Source: Archaeoglobi archaeon
GTDB lineage: Archaea > Halobacteriota > Archaeoglobi > Archaeoglobales > Archaeoglobaceae
NCBI GenBank assembly: GCA_004347865.1
Contig: QNUZ01000085.1
Coordinates: 1 to 9,295, forward strand
DNA length: 9,295 bases
Direction of reading: 5' to 3'
Part shown: piece after piece, positions 1-5,881 of the stretch
Position numbering within the stretch: position 1 is the stretch's first letter
Layout: each line of letters begins with the position of its first letter
Notes under the pieces: generated by a model
What the model was told of the DNA's origin: nothing
Database searches by the model: none
What the model saw: the letters and a program-made list of their open reading frames with translations, nothing else
Translations under genes and position numbers: made by a program

Positions 1-230
1 GATGCCCGAAATGCGGGCTGATCTACAACAGGGATTTGAACGCATGCATAAACATAGCCCATGCCTTAACGAGAGGCATGGGATGGGGGAGCTGTGAGCC
101 CCCCGAACCGGCAGATGAGGGGAAGGGCGTAAAGCCCTCTCTTAACGCCGGAAGCTCCCGACTTCAGTCGTGGAGTAGCTCACAAAAGGAAAAGCAGGTG
201 AAATATTGCCGAAAATCGTTGAAGAGGTGA
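1..230 (+). CDS. tnpB: TnpB (IS200/IS605 OrfB) transposon nuclease, C-terminal end only (5' end outside window)
   Basis: The reading frame beginning at base 3 starts with CPKCG, the second half of the TnpB zinc finger. It is followed by NRDLNACINIAHAL, which matches the closing RuvC motif (D-x-NAA-x-NIA) of IS200/IS605 OrfB proteins. TnpB is an RNA-guided DNA nuclease, ancestral to Cas12, that helps its element persist. The frame then runs through the right-end region (about 81-183) and leaves the element, so the last 15 or so residues before the TGA at 228-230 are encoded by flanking DNA. No TnpA (Y1 transposase) is visible, but the rest of the element is outside the window. Identification is firm; whether the full gene is intact cannot be judged. 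Confidence 0.88.
   Translation, partial: CPKCGLIYNRDLNACINIAHALTRGMGWGSCEPPEPADEGKGVKPSLNAGSSRLQSWSSSQKEKQVKYCRKSLKR
81..183 (+). ncRNA. Right end of TnpB element with probable omega (reRNA) scaffold
   Basis: This block aligns by eye, with a few small gaps, to the reverse complement of 2606-2700. The two are identical through the final GTAGCTCAC and diverge immediately after it, which fixes the element boundary at base 183. Near the end is a hairpin: CTCC+CGAC (155-162), loop TTCA (163-166), then GTCG, a bulged T and GGAG (167-175). In TnpB systems the RNA from this region is the guide scaffold, and the guide is the flanking DNA, here starting at 184. The omega-RNA role is inferred from the family; the boundary and hairpin are seen directly. 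Confidence 0.75.
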
Positions 231-573
231 AAAATTTACGAAGGAAACAATAATTAGACTTTACGAGATTGCCAAATCCAAGGAATGGCGGCCCTGGGAG
301 CTACAGAGCGCCCTGAGAAGGGAATTTGGAGGAGTAGTGTCTGTGGGCGATGACCTTTCTTTCACTTTGAAACTTGATTTTGAAATCCCTGATGCTGATC
401 TTTCAAAAATCGGTTTTAGAAAATGTGAGATACGGCCCTTCAAGAGTGCTTATAGAATCGGAAAGGGTTTTTTAGCCTTTGAAGGTAACTTCCTCAGGGT
501 CAGTCCTAAACTTGAACGAGAAGAGCTTTTGAGAGCAATCTCATTTTTGTTTGATGGATGTGAAAAGTTATGA
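206..573 (+). CDS. Unknown small protein, 5' end apparently frameshifted at an A5 run
   Basis: I do not recognise the family. Coding-like sequence in the frame ending at the TGA 571-573 extends upstream to a stop at 220-222 but has no ATG, GTG or TTG before GTG 337. In another frame, TTG 206 follows an AGGTGA site (196-201) and reads MPKIVEEVK up to the A5 run at 230-234. One extra A would join this to KFTKETIIRLYEIAK and give one product of about 122 residues. As it stands, translation could begin only at GTG 337, or at GTG 343, which has GGAGGAG (328-334) upstream; that makes a protein of 76-78 residues. The gene overlaps the next by ATGA, so the two are co-translated. It begins 22 bases after the TnpB right end, so any original promoter has been displaced. 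The feature length is not a multiple of three because of the proposed frameshift. Confidence 0.6.
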
Positions 574-1994
574 AAGTCCTAGTTGTAACTGGGAGACTCG
601 CGAAGGACCTCGTTTACAGATCTTCATCGAATGCAGATGTTTATGTTTGTGATGTTGACGTTGCAGCGTTTATAACTCCCGAAATGCTTAAGGACGCACC
701 TTTGGAGAATTACGATCTTGTATTGGTTCCGGGGTTAACGGCAGACTGCAATTGGGCTGAATTTGAATCTAAGAGAGGGGTAAAGATCCGGCTAGGGCCT
801 ATGCACGCTTATGACTTAAGAGAAGTGCTTAAGTTCGTTGAAAAGGTAGAATTCTCGCACAAAATTCCAGCATGTAAGCTGATAGAGAGTAAAAAAGCTG
901 AAGAGACTATAAAAGCTGTCGACAGCCTCGAAAATAGCTATAAATTTGAAATAAGAGGTATTAGAATTGGCGGAAAAAGCAGGATGAAGGTAATTGCAGA
1001 AATCCACAGACCAAACTTGGATAATCTCAGAGAAATGGTTGACTACTATGTCGAGAGTGGTGCGGACATAATCGATTTAGGAATCCCAATAAATTTTGAC
1101 TGCAATCTTGTAAGCAAAGCTGTTAAAATGGCAGTGGATCATTCAAAGGTTCCAGTCAGCGTTGACACTTTCAGCCCAAAGGCAATAGAGATCGCAGTAA
1201 ATCATGGGGTAGATATGATCATGAGCCTTTCGAGTTCCAATACTGAAATACTAGACCTGATCGAAGATCAAGCGTTGGTGGTTGCTGAAAGGGATTCTGA
1301 AAAGCTTTTCAATCTGCTAGAGCTCGCGAAGGCGAAAACGGAGAGGGTTATAGCGGATCCTATTCTTGATCCACCGCTGAAGGTTGCTGAGTCTATAGAA
1401 AGATATCTGGAGTTCAGAAAACGCGATCCTGAAACTCCACTCCTTTTCGGTGTTGGAAACGTTACCGAGCTCAGCGATGCGGACAGCATCGGCATAAACG
1501 CATTGCTGGTATTCATTGCAGAGGAAATAGGTTGTAATTTGATCTTCACAACTGAAGCAAGTCCTAAGACTGCAGGGAGTATCAGAGAAGTGAGAAAAGC
1601 GACTTATTTGGCAAAGGCAGCAAGAATTCGGGAATCGCCGCCTAAAGACACGGGCATCTCGTTGCTCGTATTAAAAGAGAAGGTAAAGTACGAAAGTGAA
1701 AAAGTTGCAGAGAAATTTATTGAGGCGAAAAAAACTGAAGAATTTGTCCGAGATCCGTGCGGTGACTTTATAATCTTTATTTCTAATGGAAAGATATTCT
1801 GCAAACACGAGAAAGCGGTGATAGCCGGAAAAAATGCAAAGGAAATTGTGGACACCGTTATAAGACTCGGGCTTGTTTCAAGGTTGGATCATGCAGCCTA
1901 TCTTGGAAGAGAGCTCATGAAGGCAGAAATTGCTTTGAAGCTTAACAAGAACTACATTCAGGATCGAGATCTGAATTTTGGCATGTATACGTGA
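570..1994 (+). CDS. Dihydropteroate synthase-like protein (TIGR00284 type) with MtrA-like C-terminal domain
   Basis: 474 residues in three parts. Residues 1 to about 135 form an alpha/beta domain beginning MKVLVVTGRLAKDLV, like the DUF6513-type N-terminus of archaeal DHPS-related proteins. Residues about 139-365 are a pterin-binding TIM-barrel domain: MKVIAEIHRPN, SGADIIDLGIP, VSVDTF (198-203), ADPILDPP (from 262) and FGVGNVTELSDAD (from 293). Residues about 393-474 (GLVSRLDHAAYLGRELMKAEIA) resemble the DUF4346/MtrA-like domain that often ends this family. The family occurs in organisms using tetrahydromethanopterin and is thought to act in or near pterin C1-carrier metabolism; its exact reaction is not known to me, and it is not a proven folate-type DHPS. 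Start is the ATG overlapping the upstream stop (ATGA at 570-573), which implies translational coupling. Confidence 0.85.
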   Translation: MKVLVVTGRLAKDLVYRSSSNADVYVCDVDVAAFITPEMLKDAPLENYDLVLVPGLTADCNWAEFESKRGVKIRLGPMHAYDLREVLKFVEKVEFSHKIPACKLIESKKAEETIKAVDSLENSYKFEIRGIRIGGKSRMKVIAEIHRPNLDNLREMVDYYVESGADIIDLGIPINFDCNLVSKAVKMAVDHSKVPVSVDTFSPKAIEIAVNHGVDMIMSLSSSNTEILDLIEDQALVVAERDSEKLFNLLELAKAKTERVIADPILDPPLKVAESIERYLEFRKRDPETPLLFGVGNVTELSDADSIGINALLVFIAEEIGCNLIFTTEASPKTAGSIREVRKATYLAKAARIRESPPKDTGISLLVLKEKVKYESEKVAEKFIEAKKTEEFVRDPCGDFIIFISNGKIFCKHEKAVIAGKNAKEIVDTVIRLGLVSRLDHAAYLGRELMKAEIALKLNKNYIQDRDLNFGMYT

Positions 1995-2043
1995 ATTATT
2001 GTGAAAAGGCTCTCCATACAAATTTTTCGCTGAATTTTCCGTC

Positions 2044-2049
2044 TTTTTT
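2044..2049 (+). terminator. T6 run, probable archaeal terminator
   Basis: A run of six T lies about 50 bases after the stop of the DHPS-like gene in an A/T-rich gap with no hairpin. Archaeal RNA polymerase commonly stops at such runs. Confidence 0.4.
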
Positions 2050-2099
2050 GTCCTAAAGTTAAATTCCTGCCAAATTTTCTGAAAAACCATTTAAAAGGG

Positions 2100-2106
2100 T
2101 TTAAAA
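2100..2106 (+). promoter_or_regulatory. TATA box for the GNAT gene (leaderless)
   Basis: TTTAAAA centred about 27 bases before GTG 2130 puts the expected transcription start at or next to the start codon, so the mRNA is probably leaderless. A second copy of the same heptamer at 2090-2096 could be an alternative box. Confidence 0.5.
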
Positions 2107-2129
2107 GCAGAAATTAGATCATTCTTTTA

Positions 2130-2609
2130 GTGAAGAATGACCTTCCGGTGAATATAAGAAGAGTTAGAAAGGAAGACGTTGAGAAGTTCGTCAACACCTA
2201 TAAAGATAGCTATCGCGGTTTGGAGAGGTACGCATACAAGAGCAGGAGGATTGTAAAAGGCTATTTCAAGTGGCTTTTCAGAAGGGATCCGGAGGGTTTC
2301 ATGGTTGCTGAAATTGATGAAAAGGCCATTGGTTTTGTGGCATGTGACACGAACTGGCTTAGCGTATTTGAGCTGAAAAAAGTTGGGGAAATCCACGAAA
2401 TTTTCGTTCTGCCTGAATTCCGGGGTATGGGGGTAGCTTCGAAGCTTCTCAGCTCTGCCTTATGCTACGCTAGGGGGAGAGGGAGGGATCTGGCAGAGCT
2501 ATGGGTTGGTGAAACTAACGAGCTAGCAATGAAGTTTTACGAGTTTAAAGGCTTTAGATTGGCAGGGAAAGTATGGAAATGGGTTAGGATGGTCAAAGAG
2601 CTGAAGTGA
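2130..2609 (+). CDS. GNAT-family N-acetyltransferase
   Basis: 159 residues with the GNAT core. The strand-4/helix-3 motif A reads EIHEIFVLPEFRGMGVAS, with the acetyl-CoA pyrophosphate-binding R98-G-M-G-V-A103 loop. It is followed by the helix SKLLSSALCYARGRG and the NELAMKFYEFKGFRLAGK stretch typical of the family C-terminus. The substrate cannot be read from sequence; it could be a protein N-terminus or a small molecule. GTG 2130 is chosen because a TATA box sits at the right distance for a leaderless transcript; GTG 2148 is an in-frame alternative. The TGA stop (2607-2609) lies inside the end of a TnpB-type element inserted antisense at 2606, so the last residue or residues and the stop may differ from the ancestral gene. 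Confidence 0.88.
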   Translation: MKNDLPVNIRRVRKEDVEKFVNTYKDSYRGLERYAYKSRRIVKGYFKWLFRRDPEGFMVAEIDEKAIGFVACDTNWLSVFELKKVGEIHEIFVLPEFRGMGVASKLLSSALCYARGRGRDLAELWVGETNELAMKFYEFKGFRLAGKVWKWVRMVKELK

Positions 2610-2700
2610 GCTACCCCGCCTTGAAAGGCGGAGCTTCCAGCGTTAAGGTAGGGCTTTACGCCCCCTCATCCGCCGGTTCAAAAGCCATGCTCCCCCATCC
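2606..2700 (-). ncRNA. Right end / omega-RNA-like segment of the deleted element
   Basis: This is the counterpart of 81-183, with the same terminal GTAGCTCAC. On the minus strand a stem CTCCGCCT/AGGCGGGG (2633-2626 with 2621-2614) encloses loop TTCA. The loop is identical to that of the 81-183 copy although most stem bases differ, so pairing has been kept by compensatory change. This argues for selection on RNA (or single-strand DNA) structure. The TnpB frame here carries stops, so only the structure could still function. If transcribed, the guide would come from 2605 downward, the 3' end of the acetyltransferase gene. Confidence 0.65.
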
Positions 2701-2761
2701 TGCAGATTTGAACTTCCTTCTGCAAGGGAGCATCCCCTTAGATTTTTGGGCATTCTATTTA
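2606..2761 (-). mobile_element. Internally deleted TnpB-type (IS200/IS605) element, MITE-like
   Basis: Read on the minus strand, 2761-2702 aligns to 9083-9144, the promoter and start of the TnpB gene at the window end. Shared features are a TAAATAG box, GGGGATG and TTGCAG-A-GGAAGT beginning at the TTG start codon (2725-2723). Straight after codon 8 (TGC) the sequence switches to the right end: 2700-2606 aligns to 81-183. Almost all of TnpB is missing. The remaining frame codes for 15 residues (LQKEVQIC matches TnpB) and stops at 2680-2678. The hairpin found in the left end of the other copy (9047-9066) is not seen here, so the left boundary beyond 2761 is uncertain and could reach about 2790, where ATATAAAA recurs. 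No other gene lies between 2610 and 2841. Confidence 0.75.
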
Positions 2762-2841
2762 GACTTTCTATTTATTCAAGCTTTTATATCATCCCCCCAG
2801 CGAGGTTTTCGGTTATAATGACCAAAAATTTTTTGAATGAT

Positions 2842-3951
2842 TTAAAGAAGGGCGGAAAAGTCTTTTCCCCTGTCTTCCAGTAGCTGAAGGATATAAGTTC
2901 TGTGATCTGGAATATCTGGTTTGTCTTCCCTCTCAACGAGTTCTATGGCCTCGGCTGGGCAAGTAGGCACGCAAACTCCGCAACCCAAACACTTGTCAGC
3001 TATAACACTTGCCGGTTCCCTGTTAATTTTCACTTTCACAGCCTTCATAGGGCAGCGAAGTGCGCAAATTCCGCAAGCGATGCATTTGCCAGTATCGACG
3101 CTTGCCACGTAGCTTGAATGAGCAATTGTGTTCGGATGCTTGGCTTCGTGTACTGCTCTGAAAAACGCACAACAATCGCTGCAGCAGTTGCATATCGTGC
3201 TTATAGGCCCCTGGCTTCTCTCGGTTGTATGCACAAGACCCTCCCTGTTCGCCCTCCTGAGGATTTCTATGGCCTCATCAGCGCTTATCCTGCGGGCATA
3301 ACCGTGTTCCACCATGTATTTTGCCAGAGATCCGAAATGGAGGCAGTTCTCGAGAGAATGCCTGCACCCCTCGCCGTTAAGCCTTGAAATTATTCTGCAG
3401 GCACAATAGCCGACTGCATGATAATCTCTTTCCTTAACAAGCCTGACAGCATCTTCATAAGGCAGGATTTCTGTTTTCTCAGAAATTGCATCCCTTTCGG
3501 GCAAAGCCCTCATTACTGCGTGCTTTCTATCGCCGAGTTCATGCAGAAATCCTTCTTTGTGGTATTTCCAGAAGAGTGGTGCCAATTTTCGCTGCATAGC
3601 CTCATTCTTTGGTCCTGGAAGAAACTGCATCTCGGAAAGTCCCACGACAGTTGGGAAAAGTCTGTAGTACGTTTTTCCATCTCTTTCCCCCTTCCATACC
3701 GTGCCCTTTCTCGCCATCTCGTTCAGAATTTTCTCCAGATATTCGGAACTTTTTCCAGTTTTCTCGGCAAGCTGTTCGACTGTAAAGGGGATGAAGGGCA
3801 TGTTTACCGCAATTTTTGCCTCCTCCTCATTGAAAAGAACGCTGAGAATTTCCCTTTCAACCCCGCTTAACGTCTTTGGCATCCCTACTGGTGCCTTGTC
3901 CAGCTTCTCCCGCAGCTTCTCATAAATCTCCAGATGGTGCGAGTGGTGCAT
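2842..3951 (-). CDS. Winged-helix plus cysteine-rich domain plus 2[4Fe-4S] ferredoxin protein
   Basis: 369 residues from ATG 3951. The N-terminal part (about 25-105) contains a winged-helix-like stretch (FTVEQLAEKTGKSSEYLEKI). The middle has an unusual cysteine set: C183-x-C185, C196 and C203, then C254-x-C256-C257-xx-C260-C261. The C-terminus has two classic 4Fe-4S motifs, C290-xx-C293-xx-C296-xxx-C300-P and C321-xx-C324-xx-C327-xxx-C331-P. It is probably a cytoplasmic electron carrier or redox adaptor; the middle cysteines could hold another cluster or metal. Archaeal relatives are usually annotated only as 4Fe-4S binding protein. ATG 3951 is preferred over TTG 3969 because GGTGAT (3960-3955) sits just upstream and the TATA box at 3979-3990 predicts transcription starting near 3959. 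It is divergent from a cysteine-containing regulator, which suggests shared control. Confidence 0.85.
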   Translation of the reverse strand: MHHSHHLEIYEKLREKLDKAPVGMPKTLSGVEREILSVLFNEEEAKIAVNMPFIPFTVEQLAEKTGKSSEYLEKILNEMARKGTVWKGERDGKTYYRLFPTVVGLSEMQFLPGPKNEAMQRKLAPLFWKYHKEGFLHELGDRKHAVMRALPERDAISEKTEILPYEDAVRLVKERDYHAVGYCACRIISRLNGEGCRHSLENCLHFGSLAKYMVEHGYARRISADEAIEILRRANREGLVHTTERSQGPISTICNCCSDCCAFFRAVHEAKHPNTIAHSSYVASVDTGKCIACGICALRCPMKAVKVKINREPASVIADKCLGCGVCVPTCPAEAIELVEREDKPDIPDHRTYILQLLEDRGKDFSALL

Positions 3952-3978
3952 TTTATCACCCAAAGGCAATTTGCTTGC

Positions 3979-3990
3979 TTTATATATAAA
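3979..3990 (-). promoter_or_regulatory. TATA box of the Fe-S protein gene
   Basis: TTTATATATAAA is a near-ideal and self-complementary TATA box. Its centre is about 33 bases before ATG 3951, giving a short leader that contains the GGTGAT site. Being palindromic, it could also fire on the plus strand. Confidence 0.6.
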
Positions 3991-4010
3991 GATATCGAAT
4001 TTGCTATAGT

Positions 4011-4018
4011 TTTATATA
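4011..4018 (+). promoter_or_regulatory. TATA box of the regulator gene (leaderless)
   Basis: TTTATATA is centred about 25 bases before ATG 4039, so transcription should start at the ATG itself. It lies about 30 bp from the opposing TATA box. A short imperfect direct repeat, ATATCGAATTT (3992-4002) and ATACCGAATAT (4015-4025), spans the promoter pair and could be an operator; this is speculative. Confidence 0.55.
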
Positions 4019-4038
4019 CCGAATATAGAGCATCGTTT

Positions 4039-4776
4039 ATGAAAAGCCTGCTCGAAGAAAAAATCGAGGAGATAGGCAAAAAGCTCGACGAAATCCTCGG
4101 AGCTGTTAGCATCCTTCAGCAGAATCTAGTTCAGCTTAGTGTCATCCTTGAGGCTATGAACAAGAGTGTGATTGAAAGAGACCTTTTATCGGACATTTCT
4201 GCGGGAATGGAAGAAGGACTGAAAAAATTCAGACAAGAAAGTCCTTCAGAATGCGAAATGAGGGATTTCTGCATGAGAAGGTTGGAAAAGGCAGCGATGA
4301 AAATTTTACAGACGATCGCAAAAAAAGGCGCAGAAGAAGGGCTTAAAGAGCTCAGAACGCACGTAGAAGCGCTAAAAAAGCACTCTGATGGTTGTAAAGA
4401 TGAAAATTGTCTGAAGAATGCCTTTGAAGTGTTTAAACTTCTCGAAAAGCTGATAGAGAATTCAGAAAGAACTTGTGAAAAGAGAAGAGAGTTGATTCAG
4501 GGACTAAGCGCTGAAAGGCTTAAAGAAGAGGAAATTGCGGAAAAAATATCAGCAGTCTCAAATGCTGTTAGGATAAAGATACTCAAAGCCTTGTTTAGGG
4601 GTGAAAAGAGCTATGCGGAGCTCGAACGGATTACAGGGCTAAGAGGCGGCCATTTGCAATTTCATCTTAAAAACTTGATAAAAGCAGGATATGCAGCCCG
4701 AGGATTTCGGGGAGACTATGTAATAACTACAGATGGTCTGAGAATTTTGAAGTTGATCTCTGATCTACAAGATTGA
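4039..4776 (+). CDS. Winged-helix transcriptional regulator with coiled-coil, cysteine-containing N-terminal domain
   Basis: 245 residues. The first ~60 residues (KSLLEEKIEEIGKKLDEIL onward) form an amphipathic helix likely to be a coiled-coil dimeriser. A helical middle holds cysteines in an unusual arrangement: C72-x5-C78, C119-x4-C124 and C146. Residues about 170-240 are an ArsR/MarR-like winged helix: SNAVRIKILKALFRG, then the recognition region ELERITGLRGGHLQFHLKNLIKAG and a wing with YVITTDGLRIL. The cysteines are candidates for metal, Fe-S or thiol sensing, but no known sensor motif is seen. ATG 4039 is chosen because it sits at leaderless distance from a TATA box; the longer frame from 3934 would run back through both promoters. 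It is divergent from the Fe-S protein gene, its likely target. Confidence 0.78.
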   Translation: MKSLLEEKIEEIGKKLDEILGAVSILQQNLVQLSVILEAMNKSVIERDLLSDISAGMEEGLKKFRQESPSECEMRDFCMRRLEKAAMKILQTIAKKGAEEGLKELRTHVEALKKHSDGCKDENCLKNAFEVFKLLEKLIENSERTCEKRRELIQGLSAERLKEEEIAEKISAVSNAVRIKILKALFRGEKSYAELERITGLRGGHLQFHLKNLIKAGYAARGFRGDYVITTDGLRILKLISDLQD

Positions 4777-4809
4777 AGCGCAACTGTAGGATTTTGAAGG
4801 GTGATAAAC

Positions 4810-4815
4810 TTTTTT
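4810..4815 (+). terminator. T6 run, probable terminator
   Basis: Six T occur about 35 bases after the regulator stop, directly before the 4816-4833 inverted repeat. This fits an archaeal T-run terminator. Confidence 0.4.
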
Positions 4816-4833
4816 AAAGCTTATTTAAGCTTT
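4816..4833. repeat. Perfect 8-bp inverted repeat AAAGCTTA-TT-TAAGCTTT
   Basis: Two perfectly complementary 8-mers are separated by TT, in the gap between the regulator and the secreted-protein gene. It could be part of a terminator for the upstream gene or a dimeric protein-binding site about 50 bp upstream of the next TATA box. There is no evidence to choose. Confidence 0.45.
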
Positions 4834-4877
4834 GGAAGTGTTTAATGCGCAGTAAATTTTTCAAACCAAAAGTTTTC

Positions 4878-4887
4878 TTATATTTAA
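4878..4887 (+). promoter_or_regulatory. TATA box of the secreted protein/lipoprotein operon
   Basis: TTATATTTAA is centred about 34 bases before ATG 4916. It predicts a short leader containing, or ending at, the GGTGA at 4906-4910. Confidence 0.5.
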
Positions 4888-4915
4888 TGAGAACGAACTT
4901 ATATCGGTGATGGAA

Positions 4916-5881
4916 ATGAGTGCGAGATGGATGTTGGTTGGGTTGCTTGTATTGGCGGTGTTGATACCCTCGGTGGCGGGGGCGGCGCCCCAGGCGGGGA
5001 AGGAATTCCCGGCAGGAAAACCTGATTTCAGCAAGATCTTCAACGAGCATAAAGAAAGAATGATGAACTGGGTGCAGAACTGCGAGAGATGGCTTGAAAG
5101 AATGCAGGAGAAGGTAAACGCATCAAAGCTCAGTGAAGAGTCAAAGCTAAGGATTCAGGAAAGAATAAGGAATATGGAGGCAAATATGGAGCAAATAAGG
5201 GCCCAGATATCGAATGCAAATAACTACACGGAACTCAGAGATGCTGTGAGGGAAGTCAGAACCCTCTGGATAAACACGTCGAAAGAAATGAGGCTAGTAG
5301 CTTACGAGAATGCGATAGCTCAAATGGACGTCATAATAGCAAAGCTTGAAGAGCTTGCAGATCGCTTCGAAAGCTATGGACTCGATACAACCCAGCTTAG
5401 AAATGCGATAAACGATGCGAATTCCACGCTGAACGAGATAAAGACCAAGATAGCCAATGGGGAGGACGTATCCAAGGACCTGAGAGAGCTAAAGAAGAAA
5501 ATTGACGCAGCATTTGCTGAAGCCAAGAAGCTCGCAAGAGAGTATAAACCAAAGCCAAGCAACGGGATAGTGATGGCAAACGTCAGCGGCAGCTTCGAGC
5601 TTAACGGAACGCTGAATGCCCTCATAAAGGGTAAGGGAAACGTAACAGTTAACCCGGAGAGCTCCGCTAGCAGAGCAAACGGCACCGTGGTGGCCATCGT
5701 GGTAAGGGGTAACGCGAGTGTCAGTGGAGAGGGGGACTTCAAGATTATAGCGCACGGCAACGGAACACTTACAATGAACGGAACTGGAAACTATTCCTAC
5801 AAGGAGTGCGCCGACCAGAAATTCAAGAGTGGAAGCTTTAACGAGAGCGTAACTATAAACTTTGGCTGCGGTCAATTATGA
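4916..5881 (+). CDS. Secreted coiled-coil surface protein, rich in N-glycosylation sequons
   Basis: 321 residues; family not recognised. A Sec signal peptide is clear: R4, hydrophobic residues 6-18 (MLVGLLVLAVLIP) and an AGA cleavage site before A24-P25. Residues about 35-215 are highly charged and helical (repeated E/K/R with N, several heptad-like stretches), so an extended coiled coil is likely. Residues about 220-321 are Gly/Asn/Ser/Val-rich and look beta-stranded. About 13 N-x-S/T sequons (e.g. NAS, NYT, NTS, NVS, NGT, NES) occur, with those after residue 215 closely spaced, so heavy N-glycosylation outside the membrane is expected. ATG 4916 is preferred to GTG 4907 because GGTGA (4906-4910) lies five bases before it. 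The gene overlaps the lipoprotein gene by ATGA, so the two products probably act together at the cell surface. Confidence 0.78.
   Translation: MSARWMLVGLLVLAVLIPSVAGAAPQAGKEFPAGKPDFSKIFNEHKERMMNWVQNCERWLERMQEKVNASKLSEESKLRIQERIRNMEANMEQIRAQISNANNYTELRDAVREVRTLWINTSKEMRLVAYENAIAQMDVIIAKLEELADRFESYGLDTTQLRNAINDANSTLNEIKTKIANGEDVSKDLRELKKKIDAAFAEAKKLAREYKPKPSNGIVMANVSGSFELNGTLNALIKGKGNVTVNPESSASRANGTVVAIVVRGNASVSGEGDFKIIAHGNGTLTMNGTGNYSYKECADQKFKSGSFNESVTINFGCGQL

Noticed and set aside
81..2700. Composite transposon carrying the DHPS-like and GNAT genes
   Set aside because: Y1-type transposition uses a left and a right end in the same orientation; here only two right ends face each other, so joint mobilisation is not expected.
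2606..2818. Open frame of 70 codons on the plus strand after the GNAT gene
   Set aside because: It lies in antisense to the deleted TnpB element, has no ribosome site or promoter, and its composition follows the element's structure.
3952..3969. TTG start for the Fe-S protein
   Set aside because: It lies upstream of the predicted transcription start, and the GGTGAT site points to ATG 3951.
3934..4038. Upstream extension of the regulator frame
   Set aside because: It would cross both TATA boxes and overlap the divergent gene's start; ATG 4039 fits the leaderless promoter.
5374..5760. 128-codon open frame on the minus strand inside the secreted-protein gene
   Set aside because: It is antisense to a well-supported gene with a signal peptide and sequons, and it has no family motif or promoter.
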